In this document: positions 6,563 to 13,329 of the stretch, piece by piece
Numbering within the stretch: position 1 is the first letter of the stretch
Layout: every line of letters starts with the position of its first letter
Source of the DNA: an uncultured Spirochaetaceae bacterium
GTDB lineage: Bacteria > Spirochaetota > Spirochaetia > Sphaerochaetales > Sphaerochaetaceae
Direction of reading: 5' to 3'
Assembly: GCA_947630635.1 (NCBI GenBank)
Contig: CANRIJ010000008.1
Coordinates: 1-24,166 of the forward strand
DNA length: 24,166 nucleotides
Made by a program: the position numbers and the translations under genes
Notes under the pieces: model-generated
Told to the model about the DNA's origin: nothing
The model's input: the letters and a program-made list of their open reading frames with translations, nothing else
The model's database searches: none

Positions 6563-7855
6563 ATGATGAAAAAGTTTTTAGTCATTTTGATGGCACTTTC
6601 ACTTATGGTTACCTCTGTTTTCGCTAATGGAAACAAAGAGGACAAGCCTATCACAATCGAATTCTGGACTCACGAAGATGCTAACAGACAGCTTCTTGAG
6701 GACAGATACATTAAAGAGTTCCAGGATATGCATCCTAATGTAAAGATCAATGTTACAAGACAGGCTGCAACTTCCATGATTGAGCTTGTTCAGACAGCTT
6801 TTGCAGCTGGTTCTGGCCCAACCGTATTCAACCTTTCAATCAACGATGAGTATCCTCTCATTGCCGCAGGAAGAGTTGCTCCAGTAGACTATGCAGCTAT
6901 TGGATATAAGGATGCAGCAGAACTTGAGGCCGCTTACATGGATGGAATGCTTGCTCCTGTTACATACGAAGGCGATATCTATGGTCTTCCTCTTGAGCTT
7001 ACAAACTGGGCAATTTTCATCAACAAGAAAGTCTTCAGAGATGCTGGACTTGATCCTGAGAAAGACTATCCAAAGACATGGGAAGAGATGGCTGACATCA
7101 GCGAGAAGATTGCAATCAGAGATGGCGATATCCTTATCAGAAGAGGATTCGACTTCAGGTATCCGTACTATCTTGAGGCATTTGTTCCAATGGTAGAGCA
7201 GCTTGGTGGAGCACTCTTCAGTGAGGATGGAACTGAGGCCATTGTTGGAGAAGATGCATGGGTTAAGTTCCTTACATTCATGCAGGAGTGGGGTCCAAAT
7301 GGAAGAAACCTCGGCTCACCGACTTATACCAACGCAAGAAGCCTTTTCAACAAGGATAACAATGACATCGCAATGGCCAATACTGGACTTTACCAGGAAG
7401 CCAGAATCAAGAACGATAATATCGACTTCTATAACTCAGGCGAGTGGATGGTAGTTCCATTCCCAGTCTTCGAGGATGCAGTCAATGATGTGGCAGCTTG
7501 CTACTATGGCCACTACTACATGGTCAATGCAGATGCAGATGCAGCAACTCAGGAGATGGCTTGGGAGTTCATCCAGTACATGCTTTCACATGGAGAGGAG
7601 TATCTTGAGACCGTTCAGATCATCCAGCCAACAAAGGCACTTATGGAGTCTGACACCTACAAGAACATGCCTTACTCAGACGTATTTACACAGGACTTTG
7701 CAAGAGCTCACATTGTCTACCATGCTGAGAATTCAACAGAAGTCAATGCTCTTATCAGAGCGGCAGTTGAGGCAGTTATGCTTCAGAACGTTGAGCCTAA
7801 GAAGGCATATCAGGATCTTAAGAAGGCCGTTCAGGAACTTATTGATGAGGGCTAA
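6563..7855 (+). CDS. Extracellular solute-binding protein of a sugar ABC transporter (family 1)
   Basis: Periplasmic sugar-binding protein of 430 residues, normal length for the MalE/UgpB class. It has an N-terminal signal peptide (basic MMKK, hydrophobic core, cleavage expected after VFA near residue 21). There is no lipobox Cys, so it should be a free periplasmic protein. The body shows family features such as ITIEFWTHEDANR (about 30-42), the mid-protein GLPLELTNWAIFINKKVF region, and PKTWEEM. A strong ribosome binding site (AGGGAGGA) precedes the ATG pair at 6563/6566. It is the first gene of an operon with two permeases. A terminator-like hairpin follows it and probably gives it a higher mRNA level. 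The sugar is not known; no ATPase is encoded nearby, so a shared MsmK/UgpC-type ATPase is likely. Confidence 0.92.
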   Translation: MMKKFLVILMALSLMVTSVFANGNKEDKPITIEFWTHEDANRQLLEDRYIKEFQDMHPNVKINVTRQAATSMIELVQTAFAAGSGPTVFNLSINDEYPLIAAGRVAPVDYAAIGYKDAAELEAAYMDGMLAPVTYEGDIYGLPLELTNWAIFINKKVFRDAGLDPEKDYPKTWEEMADISEKIAIRDGDILIRRGFDFRYPYYLEAFVPMVEQLGGALFSEDGTEAIVGEDAWVKFLTFMQEWGPNGRNLGSPTYTNARSLFNKDNNDIAMANTGLYQEARIKNDNIDFYNSGEWMVVPFPVFEDAVNDVAACYYGHYYMVNADADAATQEMAWEFIQYMLSHGEEYLETVQIIQPTKALMESDTYKNMPYSDVFTQDFARAHIVYHAENSTEVNALIRAAVEAVMLQNVEPKKAYQDLKKAVQELIDEG

Positions 7856-7886
7856 TAAGAGACCTAATTCAATCGCTTTGTAGGAT

Positions 7887-7913
7887 AAAGGGGGAGTCAA
7901 CCTCCCCCTTTTT
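7887..7913 (+). terminator. Terminator-like hairpin between binding protein and permease genes
   Basis: AAAGGGGGAG (7887-7896) pairs perfectly with CTCCCCCTTT (7902-7911) around a 5-base loop and is followed by more T. It probably attenuates transcription, so that the permeases are made in smaller amounts than the binding protein. The next gene's strong Shine-Dalgarno sequence (AGGAGGGG, 7914-7921) begins directly after it. Confidence 0.8.
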
Positions 7914-7922
7914 AGGAGGGGT

Positions 7923-8921
7923 ATGGCACTAATGTTAAAGTCAAAGGATAAGACGGTATCAACTAAGACAAAGGAAAAGGCCGTCTCGAATGAGAGAATA
8001 AAACCAAAACGCTACTCAATAGAGAGAAAGGAAGCAAGGTGGGGATTTGTCTTTACAATCCCATGTCTGGTTTTCTTTGCAATATTTGCGTTTTATCCGA
8101 TTATCTATGCTTTTATTACCTCTCTGACCGATAGAAGAGCAATAAGCCGAACATGGTCATTTAGTGGACTTGAGAATTACATATACATTTTCACAAAAGA
8201 CAATGGCGGCTTCCCGCTATCTAATTCAATTAGAGCGACATTGGTATTCACACTCGGAACATTTATTCCGATGATCATAATATCCTTGATTGTCGCTGTA
8301 TTTCTGATGCAGCTGAGAAAGAACAGACAGAGAGCCTTCTTCCAGTTTGTCTATTATACGCCGGCAGTTCTCTCTTCAGTAGTTGCTGCGACTATTTGGA
8401 TGATTCTCTTTGATCCAAGAGGACTTGTTAACCAGTTCTCGAATTTCGTGCTTGGAACATCGGGAGTCGATTATAACTGGCTAGTCAATTCGACTATGCT
8501 TCAGATTTCGACGATGCTTGTGTATTTTTGGAAATACATTGGATATTTCGTAATTCTCTTTATCACCGGTCTTGCGGCTATTCCTCCAACAATATATGAG
8601 GCTGCAACTGTCGATGGTGCATCTCGCTGGAAGAGCTTCTGGAGAATAACACTTCCGCTTTTAAAGCCAACCACAGTCATGGTTTCAATCATGGCAATGC
8701 TTCAGTGCTTAAAGACATTCTCGACTCAGTACATGTTCCATCAGGGTGGAGCTGCGCGAAGGCCGATTGATGTTATTACGATGAATATCTATTTTACTGG
8801 CATACGTAACGGAAGACTTGGACGAGCCTGTGCTATGTCAATTGTTCTATTCTGCATAATGCTCATACTCTCGTATCTGCAGCTTGCATTCACGCGTTCT
8901 GCGGAGGAGGTTGAGTACTAA
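7923..8921 (+). CDS. Sugar ABC transporter permease (MalF/UgpA type)
   Basis: Inner-membrane permease of 332 residues. The first 45 residues are a Lys-rich cytoplasmic tail, unusually long and basic, followed by six hydrophobic segments beginning at WGFVFTIPCLVFFAIF (about 41-56). The EAA loop that docks the ATPase is visible as EAATVDGASRWKSFWRITLP (about 226-245), the signature of the BPD_transp_1 family. A strong ribosome binding site (AGGAGGGG) lies just before the ATG. The stop codon overlaps the start of the second permease by 1 base (TAATG), so both subunits are coupled and should form a heterodimer. Confidence 0.93.
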   Translation: MALMLKSKDKTVSTKTKEKAVSNERIKPKRYSIERKEARWGFVFTIPCLVFFAIFAFYPIIYAFITSLTDRRAISRTWSFSGLENYIYIFTKDNGGFPLSNSIRATLVFTLGTFIPMIIISLIVAVFLMQLRKNRQRAFFQFVYYTPAVLSSVVAATIWMILFDPRGLVNQFSNFVLGTSGVDYNWLVNSTMLQISTMLVYFWKYIGYFVILFITGLAAIPPTIYEAATVDGASRWKSFWRITLPLLKPTTVMVSIMAMLQCLKTFSTQYMFHQGGAARRPIDVITMNIYFTGIRNGRLGRACAMSIVLFCIMLILSYLQLAFTRSAEEVEY

Positions 8922-9796
8922 TGCAAAAGTTCGTTGGAAAAGTAAGAATCTCTGAGATCTTGATTTGGATATTCCTGATTATTCTAACTGCATTTGTGGT
9001 TATTCCAATTCTCTTCATGGTTGTTGCTTCTTTTATGGATGCAAAGCAGATACTTGCAATGCCATTTTCTTGGATTCCGTCTAAGAAGTACTTTACCAGT
9101 GCAGATAGGACTTTCTTTACAAACTTTGTTAAGGCAATTCGTGGCAATAACAATCAGGGTACCTTCCCCAGAAATGTCCTAAACTCGCTTATTGTCGCAC
9201 TCTCCTGTGCTGCTACAACTGTTATACTTGCATCTCTTTGCGGCTATGGACTTGCAAAATTCAAGTTTAGAGGAAGAAATTTCGTATTCATCTCGATTAT
9301 GGCGACGATGATGATACCATTTGAAGCCATTATGATACCCCTCTATATGGTTACTCAGGGTTTCCATATGATTAATACATACTGGGGTCTTATCGTTCCA
9401 TTTATGGTATCAGCATTCGGCGTATTCCAGATGAGGCAGTATCTTCTGACCTTCCCCAGTGAGTATCTGGATGCAGCAAGGGTAGATGGACTTGGAGAGT
9501 TCAGAATTTTCTGGAGAATAGTATTTCCAAACTGTACTCCTGTTATAGCGACTTTGGGAATTCTTTCCTTCAGAAATCAGTGGGATAACCTCTTGTGGCC
9601 GCTTTTGGTTGCTCAGAGCGAGACGATGAAGACTATTCCGCAGTACATTACGAAATTTGCAGAGGAGAAGCTTACCGATGAGGGCGCTATGATGGCTGTT
9701 GCCTTCTTGGCCTCGATTCCTATGTTTATACTTTTCTTCTCGCTATCGAGGTACTTCCTTGGCGGTGCTGCGGTATATGAATCGAGAAAGGGCTAG
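8921..9796 (+). CDS. Sugar ABC transporter permease (MalG/UgpE type)
   Basis: Second permease subunit, 291 residues with six hydrophobic segments, the usual size for MalG/UgpE/LacG. The EAA loop is DAARVDGLGEFRIFWRIVFP (about 184-203), and the preceding stretch MMIPFEAIMIPLYM is typical of this subunit. It starts within the stop codon of the first permease. The last four bases overlap the 3' end of the convergent response-regulator gene. With the binding protein it forms an importer for an unidentified sugar or glycoside; the energising ATPase must be encoded elsewhere. Confidence 0.93.
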   Translation: MQKFVGKVRISEILIWIFLIILTAFVVIPILFMVVASFMDAKQILAMPFSWIPSKKYFTSADRTFFTNFVKAIRGNNNQGTFPRNVLNSLIVALSCAATTVILASLCGYGLAKFKFRGRNFVFISIMATMMIPFEAIMIPLYMVTQGFHMINTYWGLIVPFMVSAFGVFQMRQYLLTFPSEYLDAARVDGLGEFRIFWRIVFPNCTPVIATLGILSFRNQWDNLLWPLLVAQSETMKTIPQYITKFAEEKLTDEGAMMAVAFLASIPMFILFFSLSRYFLGGAAVYESRKG

Positions 9797-10545
9797 GCTA
9801 TATTCCTATAGGCAGATGGCTTGTAGCCCGTGTATTTTCTGAAGATCTTTGTGAAATAGCTCGAGGTGGAGAAGCCAACCATCTCGGCTATATCGCAGAC
9901 CCTATAGTGAGTTGATCTTAGAAGCTCTGCTGCCTTATTGATTCTGATTGCATTTAGAAAATAGAGAAAATTGGTGCCTGTCTGTTCTCTAAATAGGGTG
10001 GATAGGCGATTTTCTGTTGTATGGGCGTAGTCAGCTACTTCCGGTAGCCCTATGTTTTTGCTGTAGTTCTTATTTACATAGTCGATTGCTCTTGCGACTA
10101 TGGTGTTCTTTGCCTCGTGAGGAATTCTGATTACCTCGTTCTTTGCATTTGAATCGGTCTTCTCTTTCTTATTGATTCCGTCCAGCTCCTGAACTATTTT
10201 CCTTAGGGTTTCAACGAGCTCTTTCTTGAAGTTCCTCTTCTCAATGAAGTTGCGAACTCTAAGCTGAAGGGCTCGCTTTACATCTTTGAAGTCAGTATTC
10301 TCCGAAATAACAATGGCATTTCTGACTGGATTCTTCTCAATCATCTCAAGTCCGTTTTGGCCATTTAGGGTTAAGTCTGTTATTAGGATATCAGGGGAAA
10401 GATCTCGTATTATTTCTCCTCCTTCGATGCCATTGAAAGCTTCCCCCACTACTTTTAATGACATGTTAACCCAATCTACTGCACTCACAACCTCTTTAAT
10501 ATCATTGTAGCTTTGGCTCACTACACATACCTTGTAGATCCCCAT
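9793..10545 (-). CDS. AraC-type response regulator (YesN-like) with a degenerate receiver
   Basis: Protein of 250 residues. The N-terminal receiver domain (about 1-120) keeps the phospho-acceptor Asp57 in DILITDLTL and a Ser at 81. The acidic pair near residues 9-12 that normally binds magnesium is replaced (VVSQS), and the usual Lys-Pro motif is IEKR. The C-terminal region (about 150-248) holds two helix-turn-helix motifs of AraC/XylS type, ending in the strong signature VGFSTSSYFTKIFRKYTGYKP. YesN-type regulators often control neighbouring sugar ABC operons, so the convergent transporter is the natural target. No sensor kinase is present in the window. A good AAGGAG site lies 9 bases before the ATG. 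Confidence 0.9.
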   Translation of the reverse strand: MGIYKVCVVSQSYNDIKEVVSAVDWVNMSLKVVGEAFNGIEGGEIIRDLSPDILITDLTLNGQNGLEMIEKNPVRNAIVISENTDFKDVKRALQLRVRNFIEKRNFKKELVETLRKIVQELDGINKKEKTDSNAKNEVIRIPHEAKNTIVARAIDYVNKNYSKNIGLPEVADYAHTTENRLSTLFREQTGTNFLYFLNAIRINKAAELLRSTHYRVCDIAEMVGFSTSSYFTKIFRKYTGYKPSAYRNIA

Positions 10546-10608
10546 TCTTGCTAACTCCTTCTAGCTAGTTTAAGAAAATGAGCATTTTTGATTTTTTTGT
10601 CTAGTTAC

Positions 10609-10646
10609 TATGTAAAATTTTTGTAAAAAAACGATATTTTTACATA
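10609..10646. promoter_or_regulatory. Inverted repeat in the divergent region upstream of the NERD gene
   Basis: TATGTAAAA (10609-10617) and TTTTACATA (10638-10646) are exact reverse complements separated by 20 bases of AT-rich DNA, between the divergent regulator and NERD genes. Could be an operator for one of them, but AT richness makes chance likely. Confidence 0.3.
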
Positions 10647-10668
10647 AAACTCACAATAAAATAAGCCT

Positions 10669-11448
10669 ATGTTGATGGTTATTGTTTTGTTTTTAATCAT
10701 CTTGATTTCGCTTTTCTCCATTACGCATTGGTCATTAAAAGGCTATAGGAAGAAGAGTGAAGAGGATTTGGGCAATGAGGGCGAGGCCAAGGTGGCAGCA
10801 TCTCTTTCTAAAATCAGTGAATACAATGCCATTATAAACAATTCTTATTTCAGTGATTATGCTGGAACACATCAGATAGATCACATATACATATCGAGAA
10901 GAGGAGTCTTCATTATTGAGACCAAGAATATAAGCGGTAGTATAAAGGGGGATTACCAGGATGCAAAGTGGAGCGCTTTTCTTGGAAAGGAGATTCACTC
11001 TTTCATCAATCCGATTAAGCAGAATGAGGGCCACATAAGGGTGATTGAGAGAATAATTGGCAACAGATACCCGATATATTCAATAGTGGTGTTTGCAAGA
11101 AACAATGCCCCTTATGGTTTTGACGGCGTGATAAATCTCTATAGTCTTAAAAGCCATATATTAGGCTATCCAGAGCAAATAGAAAGTGGGGATGTTATGG
11201 ATATCTCAGCGTTGATAAAGTCTGCTATTGATAAAAATCTCAATCATGAGAGACACGTTAATGCCATTTATGAACGCGAGAGGAGAATAGAGAATGGCAT
11301 ATGCCCAATATGTGGCGGTTTACTAATCATGAGAGAGGGAAGGTATGGGAAATTTCTTGGCTGCGAGAACTATCCAAGATGCAAATTCACCCATAGAGTC
11401 AAAAAAAGGCATTCGTTTCTTAAAGGTAATCTATGTTCTTGGTTATAG
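10669..11448 (+). CDS. NERD-domain protein with topoisomerase-type zinc finger
   Basis: Protein of 259 residues. Residues 2-20 form one membrane segment, placing the rest on the cytoplasmic side. A NERD domain (nuclease-related) spans about 33-150 and carries the restriction-fold-like residues Asp71, Glu84 and Lys86 (QIDHIYISRRGVFIIETKN). The C-terminus has a four-Cys zinc finger of DNA topoisomerase I type (Cys212, 215, 232, 238; CPICGG and CENYPRC), which usually binds single-stranded DNA. NERD proteins are predicted nucleic-acid processing enzymes; the role here is unproven. The end of the gene overlaps a 31-codon membrane-peptide gene. It is next to a restriction-modification-like cluster, which suits a DNA-handling or defence role. 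Confidence 0.85.
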   Translation: MLMVIVLFLIILISLFSITHWSLKGYRKKSEEDLGNEGEAKVAASLSKISEYNAIINNSYFSDYAGTHQIDHIYISRRGVFIIETKNISGSIKGDYQDAKWSAFLGKEIHSFINPIKQNEGHIRVIERIIGNRYPIYSIVVFARNNAPYGFDGVINLYSLKSHILGYPEQIESGDVMDISALIKSAIDKNLNHERHVNAIYERERRIENGICPICGGLLIMREGRYGKFLGCENYPRCKFTHRVKKRHSFLKGNLCSWL

Positions 11449-11528
11449 TTGTCACTTTTCTTCTGATAGTTGCTCTCATTGCCTTGATATGTCTCTTTGT
11501 ATCCTATTTCTCTAAAAAGAAGAGCTAG
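11433..11528 (+). CDS. Small single-pass membrane peptide (31 aa)
   Basis: ATG at 11433, stop TAG at 11526-11528, overlapping the last 16 bases of the NERD gene in another frame. The peptide is almost entirely a transmembrane helix (FLVIVVTFLLIVALIALICL) followed by the basic tail FSKKKS, a classic small membrane protein of positive-inside topology. An AAAGG ribosome binding site is 7 to 8 bases before the ATG. The overlap suggests translational coupling to the NERD gene. Function unknown; it may be a partner of the membrane-anchored NERD protein, or a small toxin-like peptide. Confidence 0.5.
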   Translation: MFLVIVVTFLLIVALIALICLFVSYFSKKKS

Positions 11529-11548
11529 GGTATTATGGATAGAAGTAT

Positions 11549-11785
11549 ATGAAGATAGGACTCCGTACTCCAAGCATCTCAAAATCTATTAAGGCAAGGA
11601 CAACTGGGGCCTTAAAGCGTAAGGCAAAACGGCTTATTAATCCTTTTTATGGAAAGAGGGGCGTTGGCTTTATCAAAAACCCAATAAGGTCCATTAAGAA
11701 TTCCATATATCATAAGACGACTATTGATCTTAATGAGGTTTTGGATTTTGTAAGTAAAGATTCTGACAAAGAAAAACTTGATTAA
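11549..11785 (+). CDS. Small basic protein (78 aa), function unknown
   Basis: Highly basic N-terminal two-thirds (MKIGLRTPSISKSIKARTTG, then KRKAKR and a GKRGVGFIKNP block) and an acidic C-terminal tail (DFVSKDSDKEKLD). This resembles a family of short basic proteins I have seen in Firmicutes genomes, often with the pattern RTPS-KSI-ARTTG; no function is known to me. There are no cysteines or membrane segments. It lies 20 bases downstream of the 31-residue peptide gene and 111 bases before the methyltransferase gene, from which it is separated by a promoter-like sequence. Confidence 0.65.
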   Translation: MKIGLRTPSISKSIKARTTGALKRKAKRLINPFYGKRGVGFIKNPIRSIKNSIYHKTTIDLNEVLDFVSKDSDKEKLD

Positions 11786-11805
11786 ATATATTGGGTCTTA
11801 ACATT

Positions 11806-11864
11806 TGCTATGATCTAGGAATTAGTTCGCACGAAGTGGGCGAGAGGCTTATACTGAACTAGTT
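11806..11864 (+). promoter_or_regulatory. Extended -10 promoter and 5' hairpin before the methyltransferase
   Basis: TGCTATGAT at 11806-11814 fits an extended -10 element. A transcript starting about 7 bases later would begin with a stem of AATTAGTTC (about 11820-11828) and GAACTAGTT (11856-11864), 9 pairs with one wobble, enclosing a 27-base loop. The ATG at 11897 has a good AGGAAGGAAG site further on. Candidate promoter plus mRNA-leader structure; not proven. Confidence 0.35.
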
Positions 11865-11896
11865 ATCAGAGAATAGCATTCAGGAAGGAAGAATTA

Positions 11897-13327
11897 ATGC
11901 AGACTGTAGATAGTAAAATTGATGAGATCAAAAGGAAACTAGAGGAAACAGTTTTAGGAGATAGAGACAATTTCCTTCCTTCTCTTTTGAATGCATATAA
12001 TTTTCCGACTACTACTATAAAGAAACTCTTGAATGCCGGGCCTGATTCAGAAGGCTACTATTCAGTGAAGAGAAGGCTTCTTTTTAAGAAGCTAAGTGAA
12101 AACGATAATGTTGAGATTGAATACTTCCATGCTATAGAGGCAGTCAAGGATAAGCAAAGATTTGTTATAGTAACCGATTTCAATCGTTTAATGGCCGAAG
12201 ATACGTTAAGTGGGAGAGGAATAGATATTCCATTTGATGAGTTGCCGGATTCATATGAGTTCTTTCTTCCATGGTGTGGCAGAGAGATTGTAGAGGAGCA
12301 GATAGAAAATCCAGCAGATGTCAAAGCTGCAAGTCAAATGGCTAGTCTCTTTGTATCAATCAAGGCTGATAATGCTGAGAATGAAGAGTTAACCGAAGAA
12401 GCAATGAACATATTCCTTACTAGGGTACTCTTTTGCTTCTTTGCAGATGATACAAAAATTTTTAGACGCAATCAGTTTCAAAATGCCATAATCCTTCATA
12501 CCAATGAAGACGGATCCAATATGCAGGAGTTTCTTTTGGATTTGTTTGAAGCACTTGATACGCCAAAAGACAAAAGATATGGGATGAAGGATTATTATCT
12601 AGACTTTCCATATGTTAATGGTGGACTTTTTAAGAAACGACTTCCGGTACCGCGTTTTTCAAAGGCTTCTAGGAATAAATTTCTAGAATGTGGAACACGA
12701 GATTGGGCCTCAATAAATCCCGATATCTTTGGATCCATGTTTCAGACAGTTATTTCTGAGAATCAGAGAAGGGAGCTCGGCCAGCATTACACTTCAGTCC
12801 CCAACATAATGAAGGTATTGAATCCCCTTTTTCTAGATGGCCTTCGCACTGAGCTTGATGATATAGCATCGCTTTCAGAAGGTAGATTCAAAAGCAGAAA
12901 GATATTGGATTTTAGAAGCAAGCTTGCTTCAATAAAGGTATTCGATCCAGCCTGCGGATCAGGAAATTTTCTTATTACTGCTTATAAGGAACTCTGTCAT
13001 TTGGATATGGAAGCTATAGATTTATCTGGCGAATTTGCATTTCTTGGGATAAAGCTAAATAACTTCTATGGAATTGAAATCGATGACTTCCCATGCGAGA
13101 TTGCGCGGCTCTCACTATGGCTTGCCGAACATCAGATCAACATGGAATGTTTCGATAAGTTTGGTAACGCAAATCCAACACTACCGCTGACTGAGAGCGG
13201 TAATATAACATGCGGCAATGCACTAACATTAAATTGGGCTGATATTTGTCCAATTAATGACAGATATATATATGTGGTAACCCTCCTTTTGCAGGTCATG
13301 TTACAAAAACACAGAAACAAAGAATAG
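11897..13327 (+). CDS. MmeI/Eco57I-like DNA methyltransferase, N-terminal part (frameshifted)
   Basis: First 476 codons of a split gene. The N-terminal region (about 1-150) aligns in layout with MmeI-type enzymes (RFVIVTDFNRL, DELPDSYEFFLPWCG) but shows no clear PD-ExK nuclease motif. Residues 150-330 are the helical linker, with NGGLFKKRLPVP and RRELGQHYTS. The methyltransferase core begins with SAM-binding motif I DPACGSGNF (350-358) and continues with GIEIDDFPCEIARLSLWLAEHQ. The frame then breaks: the catalytic motif IV NPPF lies at 13279-13290 in the next frame, while this frame ends 45 bases later in an unrelated tail (from YVVTLL). Either a one-base deletion or a change in the (AT)5 tract at 13264-13273 explains it. 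It is followed by a helicase and a GIY-YIG gene. Confidence 0.85.
   Translation: MQTVDSKIDEIKRKLEETVLGDRDNFLPSLLNAYNFPTTTIKKLLNAGPDSEGYYSVKRRLLFKKLSENDNVEIEYFHAIEAVKDKQRFVIVTDFNRLMAEDTLSGRGIDIPFDELPDSYEFFLPWCGREIVEEQIENPADVKAASQMASLFVSIKADNAENEELTEEAMNIFLTRVLFCFFADDTKIFRRNQFQNAIILHTNEDGSNMQEFLLDLFEALDTPKDKRYGMKDYYLDFPYVNGGLFKKRLPVPRFSKASRNKFLECGTRDWASINPDIFGSMFQTVISENQRRELGQHYTSVPNIMKVLNPLFLDGLRTELDDIASLSEGRFKSRKILDFRSKLASIKVFDPACGSGNFLITAYKELCHLDMEAIDLSGEFAFLGIKLNNFYGIEIDDFPCEIARLSLWLAEHQINMECFDKFGNANPTLPLTESGNITCGNALTLNWADICPINDRYIYVVTLLLQVMLQKHRNKE
13264..13273 (+). repeat. (AT)5 dinucleotide tract at the methyltransferase frame break
   Basis: Five AT units sit directly before the catalytic NPPF codons. 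Loss of one unit would put both halves of the methyltransferase in one frame (giving RYICGNPPF), as would insertion of a single base after GTG (giving YIYVGNPPF). The second fits the usual family spacing better. The tract is short for a phase-variable repeat. Confidence 0.4.
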
Positions 13328-13329
13328 AA

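Noticed and set aside
2188..11838. Shared 12-mer TCGCACGAAGTG at 2188-2199 and 11827-11838
   Set aside because: Chance matches of this length are expected in a window of this size, and the flanks do not match.
13291..13327. Programmed ribosomal frameshift joining the methyltransferase halves at the A-rich stretch
   Set aside because: The A-rich stretch lies after NPPF, so a shift there would still leave the catalytic motif out of frame. No slippery heptamer precedes NPPF.
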